33,218 nt of DNA from Clostridiales bacterium. Lineage in GTDB: Bacteria; Bacillota; Clostridia; Christensenellales; Borkfalkiaceae. A program made the translations under genes and the position numbers. Each line of letters begins with the position of its first letter. Position 1 is the stretch's first letter. Location of the stretch: the NCBI GenBank assembly GCA_022508245.1, contig JAFLVO010000011.1:1-33218 (forward strand), in the 5' to 3' direction. Shown in pieces: positions 8,897-16,067 of the stretch. Below the pieces are notes generated by a model, which saw only the letters and a list, made by a program, of their open reading frames with translations, was not told the origin of the DNA and ran no database searches.

Positions 8897-9827
8897 AATT
8901 TTCTACGGGGTAGATATTGGTTATTTTTCCCGCCTTGGAAATTTCGGTTGCAAAATATTTGACTTCGAAAAGGTTTGACCCTTTGGGGTAGACCAGCCCC
9001 GCCGACTGTTCCGCAGGGTGTTCTGCGTAAAACTTTTCGGTGGGAACGGTTACGCTGACAAACTCGCCGAGATAGCTTTTAAGGGAGCTTGCCTTATCCT
9101 TTAAGCTTTCGTCAAGATATTCGGCAAAATTTCCGCAAGTCAAGACGCACTCGAAGAAAGCAAAGTGCAAAATTCCTCTCTCCGGCGGACGGGTTTCAAC
9201 CGTTTCAGAGGATACAAGTGTCAATTTTTCGCCGTCATAGGAGTAGGAGCACACGGCTTTCGCGGCGGTGCAGGTTTCAAATTCTGCCTCGATTTCAAGA
9301 GTCTCTTTATATTCGGCTTTTAAAACGCGGTTCATAAAAATACGCTTGCCCCTGTCGGAGAGTATTAAAAGGGCGTTTCCGCTCTTTATTTCGAGTACTG
9401 GCAGATTGGCTATTGCTTTTTCTTCGAGCTTTGCGCCCGCAAAACTTGCAGGCAGGGGTAAAAGAGTGTATTCTTCGCCCTCCACGGAGAGGTAAATCCC
9501 TCCCTGCGAAAACAGTGTTACAAAGTTTCCGTAAAACCTCGTCTGAGCAATAATCTTAAGCCCCGCGTCTTTGTTACCGTACGCCCTTATATATATCAGC
9601 GCCTCTCCGCCCATAAGGTAGACGTCCATAAACTCGGGAGGATGGCTAAGCAGCTTATCGTTTATGAAAAAATTGACGGGCTGCAGATTTTCGCCCGGCA
9701 CAATTTCGGCAAGCACGCTGTCGGCAAGGTCAATTTCAATGTGCCTTTCAAATAAATCTATGCCCCCGACGTACAGCCCGTTCAGCTTTAAAATTGCCGC
9801 CTTGTATGACAAAAAATAAACTCTCAT
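8895..9827 (-). CDS. Uncharacterised protein
   Basis: I do not recognise this 310-residue protein. It has no signal peptide or clear membrane helix and appears cytoplasmic, rich in beta-strand-like alternation of hydrophobic residues (for example LKLNGLYVGGIDLFERHIEI near the start, which looks like a small beta sandwich). The start is the ATG at 9827 with a GGTGT sequence upstream. It is divergently transcribed from the gene at 9905 across a 77-bp AT-rich region. Codon use matches the core genes, so it is probably a lineage-conserved gene rather than a recent arrival. Confidence 0.7.
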   Translation of the reverse strand: MRVYFLSYKAAILKLNGLYVGGIDLFERHIEIDLADSVLAEIVPGENLQPVNFFINDKLLSHPPEFMDVYLMGGEALIYIRAYGNKDAGLKIIAQTRFYGNFVTLFSQGGIYLSVEGEEYTLLPLPASFAGAKLEEKAIANLPVLEIKSGNALLILSDRGKRIFMNRVLKAEYKETLEIEAEFETCTAAKAVCSYSYDGEKLTLVSSETVETRPPERGILHFAFFECVLTCGNFAEYLDESLKDKASSLKSYLGEFVSVTVPTEKFYAEHPAEQSAGLVYPKGSNLFEVKYFATEISKAGKITNIYPVEN

Positions 9828-9904
9828 TTTACACCTTTTTTATTAGTTAATGAATATCAATAAAAAATTATGTCAATAAATTGGGTGTAAAGGAGAAAAG
9901 TATT

Positions 9905-10507
9905 ATGAATAAAATCAACGGCTACACGGAGGAAGAGGCAAAAAACCTTGTAGAGTACATTTATAACGGCAAAAAGGAGGGGAGAACTCTGTCGGGGCTG
10001 TTCGCCTCCTACGCGCAGAAGACGGGCAGGGCAAAGGGAAGCGTAAGAAATTATTACTACGCACTCCTCAGAAGTACGGGCGACGAGAGAGTAAAAAAGA
10101 TGCTGCAGGGCAAAGACCTTGCGGCGGAAAAGATTATGCCTTTTTCGGAGGCGGAGACAGACGAAATTTTAAAGAAGATTTTGGAGCAAAAGTCAAGAGG
10201 CGTTTCGGTGCGCCGTGCCGTTTTAAATCTTTCGGGCGGTAACGACAAGCTAATGCTCCGCTATCAGAACAAGTACCGCAACGTATTGAGCAAGCAGCCC
10301 GAGCGCGTTGAAAAGATAATGCGCGAAAACAACATTTCGGGCGGTGGCGACGAGATAAGAAAGAAGATAGAGGACGAAATAAACGGGCTTTATAACCGCC
10401 TCGCTTCGTCTTTAAAAGAGGAGAATAAAAAGCTTACGGCGCTTTTAAAAAAGCTGACCGACGAAAACTCACTTTTAAGACTTCAAATCAAAAATCTGCA
10501 AAATTAA
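9905..10507 (+). CDS. Putative DNA-binding protein with C-terminal coiled coil
   Basis: Uncharacterised 200-residue protein. The first part (YTEEEAKNLVEYIYNGKKEG ... SVRNYYYALLRS) is basic and helical and resembles a Myb/SANT-like or RsfA-type DNA-binding segment. A second similar helical unit follows (FSEAETDEILKKILEQKSRG ... SVRRAVLNLS), so the protein may hold two related repeats. The last 40 residues (LYNRLASSLKEENKKLTALL onward) form a leucine-zipper-like coiled coil. The start is the ATG at 9905, which has a good AGGAG site at 9890-9894; an upstream TTG at 9881 does not. It is divergent from the uncharacterised gene at 8895-9827. A transcription regulator role is inference from shape only. 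Confidence 0.72.
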   Translation: MNKINGYTEEEAKNLVEYIYNGKKEGRTLSGLFASYAQKTGRAKGSVRNYYYALLRSTGDERVKKMLQGKDLAAEKIMPFSEAETDEILKKILEQKSRGVSVRRAVLNLSGGNDKLMLRYQNKYRNVLSKQPERVEKIMRENNISGGGDEIRKKIEDEINGLYNRLASSLKEENKKLTALLKKLTDENSLLRLQIKNLQN

Positions 10508-10519
10508 ACAATAAACTAA

Positions 10520-10548
10520 CAAAACGGCGGGGTAATCCCCGCCGTTTT
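10520..10548 (+). terminator. Bidirectional terminator
   Basis: A 12-bp stem AAAACGGCGGGG / CCCCGCCGTTTT with a TAAT loop between two converging genes. The same GC core recurs in the hairpin at 14739-14770. Confidence 0.9.
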
Positions 10549-10598
10549 TCAGATTGTCGGCAAAGCGGAATTACTCCCGCTAACGTAATTTTGCGCAA

Positions 10599-11732
10599 TT
10601 ACTTGATTGTGATTTCGGTATCTTTGTAATACAGTTTGAAGGATGTAGGCGCTTTTCTCAGCTCGGGGAAATAGAAAGTGCAATCAATTGCGTCAGTGTC
10701 AAGGCTGACATTTCTCTTATAATAGTCTGTCTCTATCTTCTGCCCCTCACATTTAATATATCTGAAATCCATATCTTTGTATTTGTCGATATCCAAGAGG
10801 AAACGCGTGTCCTGGAGCTCAGAATTGTTCACGATTTTCGAATAGAGCCCGGAGGGTGTGTATTTATTTTCGCCGACCACCAGACTGAAGTCGTCAAAGG
10901 TTGCCGAGGTATACTGTGTAGCGCTTATTCCCTTGATTTCGACTAGACACTCGGTATGTGTCAACTCTTCTGCGACCGCAGTATCGTAGGTTTGGGTCGT
11001 GGCACCGTAGGTGACCTCATAAGAGTGGTTGTCGTCGATAAACATTTGAAGATTGGACGAGCCGAACTTATAGCTGTTGGAAGGGAACATCTCGGAGTTG
11101 CCGACCCCGAAGATATTCTGACCTTTATACTGGATTGCGCTTGAAAGGTTCTCTTCTTCAAATTCCAATGCATATCTTTGGAAACGGCCCGGCGCAAGGT
11201 CGGCGGCGGTAAACTGATAGTAGGAGGTGCCGGTCGTAACGGTATAGCCTCCCCGATTTAATTTCTCTTCTTTTTCGGAACGTTTGGAAAGATAAGGTTT
11301 TTGGCCGTTCAGATACTCTTGAACGTTTGCATATACTTTATACCTGTTTTCGGTGGAAGTAAGCTCTAATCCCGATACGGAATAGGCTTCGTCCACTGCA
11401 TGGATACTGACCGGCTTCCCGTTGGTCGCCGTAAAGTCCTCTGTCCTGATTTCCACAAACCCCGGCGCACTGCTTTCGGCATAGACGTAGAGGTCGACGC
11501 AGTGCAGCGTGCGTTCCCCGCTTGTTTGGGTATCTGTCAAGCCCCAGCCGGAAAGGGTGGCATTCAGCGATACCTCTTTTACCTCAATTGAGGAAGCTGT
11601 AACGGCGAATACTTTACTGCCGCCGCCATTGTTACCGTTACCGCCACCGAACAGGTCGCATGCGGCAAGAGGAGCCGTACATGTCAGCGCGATGGCGAGT
11701 GCAAGGCCGGTACCTAAAAGTTTCTTTTTCAT
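10599..11732 (-). CDS. Putative lipoprotein of unknown function
   Basis: From the ATG at 11732, which has a strong GGAGG site, the 377-residue product starts MKKKLLGTG, followed by a hydrophobic stretch and the lipobox LAAC. It is thus predicted to be lipid-anchored on the outer face of the membrane. A glycine/asparagine-rich linker (GGGNGNNGGG) follows the cysteine. The rest is beta-rich with no domain I recognise. Upstream, on its coding strand, lies a phased direct repeat identical over 34 bp to that between the kinase gene and the small membrane protein gene. It therefore probably belongs to the regulon of the two-component system at 12575-14727. An accessory gene by context. Confidence 0.8.
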   Translation of the reverse strand: MKKKLLGTGLALAIALTCTAPLAACDLFGGGNGNNGGGSKVFAVTASSIEVKEVSLNATLSGWGLTDTQTSGERTLHCVDLYVYAESSAPGFVEIRTEDFTATNGKPVSIHAVDEAYSVSGLELTSTENRYKVYANVQEYLNGQKPYLSKRSEKEEKLNRGGYTVTTGTSYYQFTAADLAPGRFQRYALEFEEENLSSAIQYKGQNIFGVGNSEMFPSNSYKFGSSNLQMFIDDNHSYEVTYGATTQTYDTAVAEELTHTECLVEIKGISATQYTSATFDDFSLVVGENKYTPSGLYSKIVNNSELQDTRFLLDIDKYKDMDFRYIKCEGQKIETDYYKRNVSLDTDAIDCTFYFPELRKAPTSFKLYYKDTEITIK

Positions 11733-11790
11733 AAATATCCTCCCTGCGTAGTTGCTACGCAAAATAATGTTATCTCAATGTTACTTTTTG

Positions 11791-11835
11791 AAGCGTTAAA
11801 AAAGCGTTAAAATCAGCGCTTTTTTCAAAAAAGCT
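11791..11835 (-). promoter_or_regulatory. Direct-repeat operator upstream of lipoprotein gene
   Basis: Two perfect tandem AAGCGTTAAAA units (11791-11801, 11802-11812), each 11 bp and so one helical turn apart, followed by a third diverged unit TCAGCGCTTTTT. The run is repeated at 12495-12540. Read on the minus strand, it ends at the position expected for the -35 box of the lipoprotein promoter, which itself is poor. That is the layout of a promoter needing an activator. Binding by the response regulator at 13945 is inference. Confidence 0.65.
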
Positions 11836-11871
11836 TAAAAAAGCGTTCACGTTGGGTTACGTGAACGCTTT
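11835..11871 (-). terminator. Terminator of small membrane protein gene
   Basis: A 13-bp stem AAAGCGTTCACGT / ACGTGAACGCTTT (11840-11852, 11859-11871) followed on the minus strand by a T run. It lies directly downstream of the gene ending at 11887. Confidence 0.85.
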
Positions 11872-11886
11872 ACGGTTATGCAATTA

Positions 11887-12420
11887 CTAAAAATGCACAG
11901 AAATATTGGCGGAAGCGCCCAATCGCGATACGGCTGTTTGCGCTTGGTCTACAACTGCGTTGACGTGCGTTTCAAGCATATCGTCTTCGCCCGTTTTGTT
12001 ACACAGAGTGAGTACAATGTCAAATTCATTTATCCCTGTTTCGTTAACAGAAGCGTCTTTCACATATACTTGGCCGTATGATAAATTTCTTACTGCTTTG
12101 AAAATATCACTGCGCCAAACCTTTCTCTTTTCCGTTTCTGTCGATTTCTGAGGGTGCCCGAAACGTTTCGGCGAATCGGACGAATAACTTGAACCTGAAG
12201 AGGAACTTGATCTCGGAGAGGTAGGAGTCGTGTTGTTTTTCTTGTTATGGATAATCAAACCGAGTCCCGTCAAAAAGGCCGGTACACCAATCACCCAACA
12301 GATGATTGCAAAGGGCAGCACCTCAAGCCAGATAAATCCGATGATAATCAGCAATCCGCCGACGCCACCGAAAATAATACCTTTAACATAGTCCTTAAAG
12401 CGTCCCCATTTGTTTTCCAT
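11887..12420 (-). CDS. Small two-helix membrane protein, unknown
   Basis: A 177-residue protein with two adjacent membrane helices near residues 14-32 and 35-58 (FGGVGGLLIIIGFIWL and PFAIICWVIGVPAFLTGLG). A serine-rich linker (about 67-85) and a C-terminal domain of about 75 residues follow (FKAVRNLSYGQVYVKDASVN onward); I do not recognise that domain. A strong AGGAGG ribosome binding site precedes the ATG. Its promoter has a phased direct repeat abutting the -35 box, and it is divergent from the histidine kinase gene. This suggests it is a target, and perhaps a partner, of that two-component system. Confidence 0.75.
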   Translation of the reverse strand: MENKWGRFKDYVKGIIFGGVGGLLIIIGFIWLEVLPFAIICWVIGVPAFLTGLGLIIHNKKNNTTPTSPRSSSSSGSSYSSDSPKRFGHPQKSTETEKRKVWRSDIFKAVRNLSYGQVYVKDASVNETGINEFDIVLTLCNKTGEDDMLETHVNAVVDQAQTAVSRLGASANISVHF

Positions 12421-12466
12421 AAATTTTTACCTCCTGTGTCAAATATAGACGACTACATATAAATTT

Positions 12467-12495
12467 TTTATATGCATACTCACTATACTAATCAA
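12467..12495 (-). promoter_or_regulatory. Promoter of small membrane protein gene
   Basis: Minus-strand -35 TTGATT (12490-12495), a 17-bp spacer and -10 TATAAA (12467-12472). The -35 box touches the direct repeat at 12495-12540, the usual arrangement for activation by an OmpR-like regulator. Confidence 0.72.
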
Positions 12496-12540
12496 AGCGT
12501 TAAAAAAGCGTTAAAATCAGCGCTTTTTCCAAAAAAACTT
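12495..12540. promoter_or_regulatory. Direct-repeat operator between divergent kinase and membrane-protein genes
   Basis: AAGCGTTAAAA twice in tandem (12495-12505, 12506-12516), then TCAGCGCTTTTT, the same as at 11791-11835. A further AAGCGTTAA half-site lies inside the start of the kinase gene (12583-12591). The operator sits between the two divergent promoters and could control both. Confidence 0.65.
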
Positions 12541-12567
12541 GAAAGAATTTTATCAATATAGTATAAT
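12539..12567 (+). promoter_or_regulatory. Promoter of histidine kinase operon
   Basis: -35 TTGAAA (12539-12544), a 17-bp spacer and -10 TATAAT (12562-12567). The ATG at 12575 is 7 bases after the -10 box, so the predicted transcript starts at or next to the A of ATG. Confidence 0.78.
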
Positions 12568-12574
12568 TAACCTG

Positions 12575-13948
12575 ATGAATAACAAAGCGTTAACTTTTAC
12601 AATTATCGGACTGCTTATAGCGTCTGTTGCGGGAATAGCTATCGCGCTGATTATAACCTTGCTTGGCGTAGTTACTACACCTAATTTGGCGGTGGGGATA
12701 GTATTTGTTGTAATAGTGGGCTTAATGTTTATAGTTTTGATTGTGGAAATCGTTTCGGTATTTAAAATAGACGACTCCACGTTTCACACAGCATTGCTTG
12801 CGGGCTGTCTGGCAATGCTGTATGCCTTTTCAACGGATATGCACCTGTTTTTTGCAGTATTCGGTATTTATATCTCCGAAATTGCATGCGCAATTGTAAG
12901 CGAGGTTGCCCTTATTCTTACCACTATATGTTGCTGTTGGTACATAATTTATTTATATAATTTATCTGTAAAGAAAAAACCGTTTATTGCAACCGCAGTA
13001 ACGATATTGCCCGTATTGTTGATTGCCCATTTGATTATATCCTTCTTTGGATACGGATATATCACACACTTTATCATTGCTGCGCTTATGGCGATTGCTT
13101 TCTGCACAATTTTGTGCTTGGCGGCAAGGAAACAAAAAATCGGCTCAACTACATATTTTACAGCGGCAGTTTTCTGTTTTAGTGTGGGTGTGCAGAATGT
13201 CAATGCCTTGTCTTACAGCAGTCGCGCGGTGGCTGTGCCGGGAATTTCCCTTGCTTATGCCGTATTTACGCTTTCAATGTTTGTAGTCATATATTTGATG
13301 TTCTCGATTCGCACCGACAGTAAGGCAGTAAAGTCCAAGGAATACAAGCACCAAGCCGAATTGTTTGAAACAAAGGCTCTTTCGGGACAGATAAAACCGC
13401 ACTTCATTTTTAATTCTTTGGAGGCGGTAAGAGCTTTGTATCATAAGGATACGGCTTCGGGTGACGCGGCGGTAAATCTTCTTTCGGAGTTTTTGCGCGG
13501 GAGCATCAATGCGTTTGATAGTGAGCTTATCCCATTTGAAACGGAAATAGACAATGTGTTCAGTTATACCGAGTTTGAGAACTTAAAACGACAGAAGAAA
13601 ATTGAGGTAATTTTTAATATAGATTTTACCGAGTTTTCCGTGCCGCCTTTCTCCGTTCAGCCGTTCGTTGAAAACGCAATGAAGTACAGCGGCGTGGATG
13701 AAATCGAAAACGGCAGTATCATTATTACGTCTTACAAGAGCGGAGATTGCGCGGTTGTGGAAATTGCCGATAACGGAAAAGGCTTTGATATGTTAAAGGT
13801 GTCGGAAAGCTCGCACGGAATAAAAAATGCCAGCGGACGCTTTGCATTGACGCTTGGTTGCGTTCCTGAAATCACAAGCTCTGTCGGCAATGGCACACGT
13901 GTAAAAATTTTGATAGACTTGAATCAACAAGGGGCAGACAACAAATGA
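12575..13948 (+). CDS. Sensor histidine kinase, LytS/YehU type
   Basis: Membrane-bound sensor kinase of 457 residues from the ATG at 12575. The first 230 residues hold about seven or eight membrane helices with no extracellular domain, so the signal is probably sensed in or at the membrane. The kinase part has the His_kinase-family H-box QIKPHFIFNSL (histidine about 276), an N-box FVENAMKYS, and a G-box DNGKGFD, as in LytS/YehU kinases. A TTG at 12539 could give a longer form, but it overlaps the -35 box of the promoter, so I reject it. There is no Shine-Dalgarno, which suggests leaderless translation. The stop overlaps the response regulator start (ATGA). Confidence 0.88.
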   Translation: MNNKALTFTIIGLLIASVAGIAIALIITLLGVVTTPNLAVGIVFVVIVGLMFIVLIVEIVSVFKIDDSTFHTALLAGCLAMLYAFSTDMHLFFAVFGIYISEIACAIVSEVALILTTICCCWYIIYLYNLSVKKKPFIATAVTILPVLLIAHLIISFFGYGYITHFIIAALMAIAFCTILCLAARKQKIGSTTYFTAAVFCFSVGVQNVNALSYSSRAVAVPGISLAYAVFTLSMFVVIYLMFSIRTDSKAVKSKEYKHQAELFETKALSGQIKPHFIFNSLEAVRALYHKDTASGDAAVNLLSEFLRGSINAFDSELIPFETEIDNVFSYTEFENLKRQKKIEVIFNIDFTEFSVPPFSVQPFVENAMKYSGVDEIENGSIIITSYKSGDCAVVEIADNGKGFDMLKVSESSHGIKNASGRFALTLGCVPEITSSVGNGTRVKILIDLNQQGADNK

Positions 13949-14727
13949 AAATAGTCGTAGTTGACGATGAAATGTACGCTTTGCAGTCGTTTCTGAATGA
14001 GATAATTGATTGCGGCGTGGAATATAAATTTTTCAAGGACGATGAAAACGCCGTATTGGATTATGTAGGTAAAAATACCGTAGACGCGGTTTTTTCTGAC
14101 ATAGGTATGCCTTCAATAAACGGGCTTGAACTGGCGGAAAAGCTTATTGCTCTGCGCCACGATATAGCAATCGTTTTTATTACGGGTATGCCGATAACAA
14201 TGTCTGATTTGAACGAAACAGTAAAGGCAAACACGCTCGGCTTTTTGTATAAGCCGTACAATGCCGATAAGCTCGCGGAGTTTTTGAATTTAATCAAAAA
14301 AAGAACGCCTCTTCTTTCCGTAAAGATGTTTGACGGGTTCAACTGCTTTGTGGACGGCAAACTCGTTATATTTTCGTCGGCAAAAGCTAAAGAGCTGTTT
14401 GCGCTACTCATAGCATATAACGGCAATAGCCTGTCAATGACGGACGCTATCAACCACCTTTGGGAAAATTCCGACGCGGAAAAAGCCAAAGTTTTATATC
14501 GCAACGCAGTGTTCAGACTTCGTAAAACTTTAACCGACGTAGGCTTGAACTGCATAAACTTTGGGCGGGCATTGCTCACTTTAGATAAAACTTATATTCA
14601 ATGCGACTATTGGGATTATTTGCAATCCGGAGAGGGAGCATACCGCGGAGAGTTCTGCAAGAGCTTTGATTGGAGCTTAGAATACTTACCTGAACTCGAT
14701 AGAATAGCTGAAAAATCGAAAAAGTAA
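13945..14727 (+). CDS. Response regulator with SARP-like winged-helix output
   Basis: A 260-residue transcription factor. The receiver domain (1 to about 120) has the acidic pocket (VVDDE), the phospho-acceptor D52 in SDIGMP, and the conserved lysine in YKPYN. The output domain (about 128-225) is a winged helix of the Trans_reg_C/SARP type (KAKELFALLIAYNG ... AVFRLRKTL), not the LytTR domain usually paired with LytS kinases. This pairing is known in clostridia but less common. OmpR/SARP winged helices bind direct repeats about one turn apart, matching the 11-bp repeats upstream of nearby genes. The start overlaps the kinase stop by 4 bp, so the two are translationally coupled. Confidence 0.87.
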   Translation: MKIVVVDDEMYALQSFLNEIIDCGVEYKFFKDDENAVLDYVGKNTVDAVFSDIGMPSINGLELAEKLIALRHDIAIVFITGMPITMSDLNETVKANTLGFLYKPYNADKLAEFLNLIKKRTPLLSVKMFDGFNCFVDGKLVIFSSAKAKELFALLIAYNGNSLSMTDAINHLWENSDAEKAKVLYRNAVFRLRKTLTDVGLNCINFGRALLTLDKTYIQCDYWDYLQSGEGAYRGEFCKSFDWSLEYLPELDRIAEKSKK

Positions 14728-14738
14728 TATAGAAATGC

Positions 14739-14770
14739 AGGAACGGCGGGGAAGATTCCCCGCCGTTCCT
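14739..14770 (+). terminator. Terminator-like hairpin after response regulator
   Basis: A 15-bp stem AGGAACGGCGGGGAA / TTCCCCGCCGTTCCT. It is followed by few T residues, so it may need help to terminate or may mainly protect the 3' end. Confidence 0.6.
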
Positions 14771-14859
14771 GTTGAGTCGCCCATAGGGTGTATGCCAGCA
14801 TTATAATTTTAGTTTTTTAAAATGTCCTATAAAACACATTTTAATATTGGAGGCTAATT

Positions 14860-15024
14860 TTAGATTTGAGTTACCGTAATCTGAAAGGCTTGTCCGCTTT
14901 CGGTAGTATATGTAATTGTGTTCTTTTCTACGGTAATTTTACCGCAGAAATATTCGCCCAATAAAGGCTTTAATGAAGCTATGATATCGTTTTCTGTTAC
15001 TTTGATGTCTTGTGTGTTTGTCAT
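14860..15024 (-). CDS. Small uncharacterised protein (54 aa)
   Basis: A short minus-strand gene with a complete expression signal set: promoter TTGCCG-17-TATAAT, GGAGG ribosome binding site, ATG at 15024 and TAA at 14860. The product begins MTNTQDIKVTENDIIASLKP and ends TTESGQAFQITVTQI. It is soluble, with a central beta-like segment (YFCGKITVEKNTITYTT). I cannot assign a function. It is convergent with the two-component operon and may be co-acquired with it. Confidence 0.68.
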   Translation of the reverse strand: MTNTQDIKVTENDIIASLKPLLGEYFCGKITVEKNTITYTTESGQAFQITVTQI

Positions 15025-15050
15025 TTTTTTATCCTCCGTTTTTTTATTAT

Positions 15051-15079
15051 ATTATACATTTTCAGGCAAATTTCGGCAA
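15051..15079 (-). promoter_or_regulatory. Promoter of 54-aa gene
   Basis: Minus-strand -35 TTGCCG (15074-15079), a 17-bp spacer and -10 TATAAT (15051-15056), followed by a short leader with a GGAGG site. Confidence 0.75.
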
Positions 15080-15233
15080 GTAATGCAAGGGCAAAACGCG
15101 TGTCTTATAAAGCGGTAAAATGTCTTTGTTTGTCGAATTATGTCTGACGTCAAAAAGAATAATTTCTGTCTATAACTGTATAAATTTTACATACATATCA
15201 CTATTTTTCCGGCACAAACTAATTGCAGAGGGA

Positions 15234-15302
15234 CGGCAGATTATTGACTGCCGGCAACCTCAATAGAGCGTTCTGTTGGGGTATCGGCAGTTGCCTCCCC
15301 AA
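15234..15302 (+). promoter_or_regulatory. Structured leader with alternative pairings
   Basis: The leader before the GTG-start gene at 15314 has CGGCAG (15234-15239), CTGCCG (15248-15253) and a second CGGCAG (15285-15290), so the middle segment can pair with either side. If it pairs left, the right copy is free to join a hairpin TTGGGG/CCCCAA (15276-15281, 15297-15302) with an inner GGCA/TGCC stem. That hairpin ends just before the GGAG ribosome binding site. This looks like a two-state switch, but no known riboswitch class is recognised. Confidence 0.4.
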
Positions 15303-15313
15303 AGGAGAAAAAA

Positions 15314-15496
15314 GTGGAAAAATTTATTTTCGGGCTCGCACTTGGTATGGCGGGCGGAGCGCTTATTGTGGCGAACAACTGCAAGCTTTTGAATCTTGTT
15401 AAAAAGAATCAGGAAGATTTAATGAAAAAGGCAGAAAATTATATCGACACAAAGCTTGAAGAAATGGAAAAGAAAGTTGAAACCGAGGAAGAATAA
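15314..15496 (+). CDS. Small membrane-anchored YtxH-like protein
   Basis: A 60-residue protein with one N-terminal membrane helix (FIFGLALGMAGGALIVAN) and a charged, coiled-coil-like C-terminus (KKAENYIDTKLEEMEKKVET). The shape resembles YtxH-type small proteins, but at this length homology cannot be judged. The GTG start has a strong AAAGGAG site. It lies behind a structured leader, so expression is probably controlled. Confidence 0.72.
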   Translation: MEKFIFGLALGMAGGALIVANNCKLLNLVKKNQEDLMKKAENYIDTKLEEMEKKVETEEE

Positions 15497-15562
15497 TCCA
15501 TACAGGAACCGAACTGCTCACGGTTCGATTGCTGAATGGTTAACCGCCTTTTTCTTTTCTTG

Positions 15563-15589
15563 TTGCCGCAGGCGGAACGCCTGCGGCAA
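15563..15589 (+). terminator. Strong hairpin, possible terminator
   Basis: A 12-bp perfect stem TTGCCGCAGGCG / CGCCTGCGGCAA with a GAA loop, between the 60-aa gene and the ruvX promoter. It is followed by ATACTTTT rather than a clean T run, so termination strength is uncertain. Confidence 0.55.
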
Positions 15590-15605
15590 TATACTTTTAA
15601 AATAC

Positions 15606-15634
15606 TTGTAATATGCAAAATTTAATGTTATAAT
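15606..15634 (+). promoter_or_regulatory. Promoter of ruvX
   Basis: -35 TTGTAA (15606-15611), a 17-bp spacer and -10 TATAAT (15629-15634). The ruvX ATG begins exactly 7 bases after the -10 box, at the expected transcript start. The bases TATAATGTGCGTAT are identical to those at the dehydrogenase promoter near 2650. Confidence 0.8.
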
Positions 15635-15640
15635 GTGCGT

Positions 15641-16066
15641 ATGGAAAGATACGTCGCGTTCGATATAGGCGATAAAAGAATTGGCGTTGCCGTCTCCGAT
15701 CCCTTCAACACCTATGCCCTGCCCTCACAAACCTACTTTCGAAAGAAATTCGAAGAGGATTTGGAGGCAATTATAAAGATTGCGCAGGAGAAGGGCGCAA
15801 CCAGAATTATTTGCGGACTGCCTGTCAACTTCGACGGCACGGAGGCAGTGCAGACGGTAAAAACACGCAATTTTATCGAGGCGCTTAAGGGTCGCACGTC
15901 TATCCCCGTGGAGTGCTGCGACGAGCGGTTTACAACTCAAATGGCGCACCAGACGCTGATAAGCGAGGGTATGAGAAGGGAAAAGCGCAAAAACTTTGTG
16001 GACGCGCTTGCGGCTGCCAATATTTTGGACGGGTATCTTGCCACAATTAACAAAAAAGGAGTTTAA
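15641..16066 (+). CDS. ruvX: Holliday junction resolvase-like RuvX/YqgF
   Basis: RNase H-fold nuclease of the YqgF/RuvX family, proposed to resolve Holliday junctions and to help 5' maturation of 16S rRNA. The 141-residue product shows the first acidic catalytic strand FDIGDKRIGVAVSDP, the mid-protein GLPVNFDG, and the late DERFTT and FVDALAAANIL motifs. A GTG at 15635 would add two residues but overlaps the transcript start, so the ATG at 15641 is preferred. There is no Shine-Dalgarno. The next gene (DUF1292) starts 1 bp after the stop, reproducing the Firmicute yrrK-yrzB pair. Confidence 0.95.
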   Translation: MERYVAFDIGDKRIGVAVSDPFNTYALPSQTYFRKKFEEDLEAIIKIAQEKGATRIICGLPVNFDGTEAVQTVKTRNFIEALKGRTSIPVECCDERFTTQMAHQTLISEGMRREKRKNFVDALAAANILDGYLATINKKGV

Positions 16067-16067
16067 T

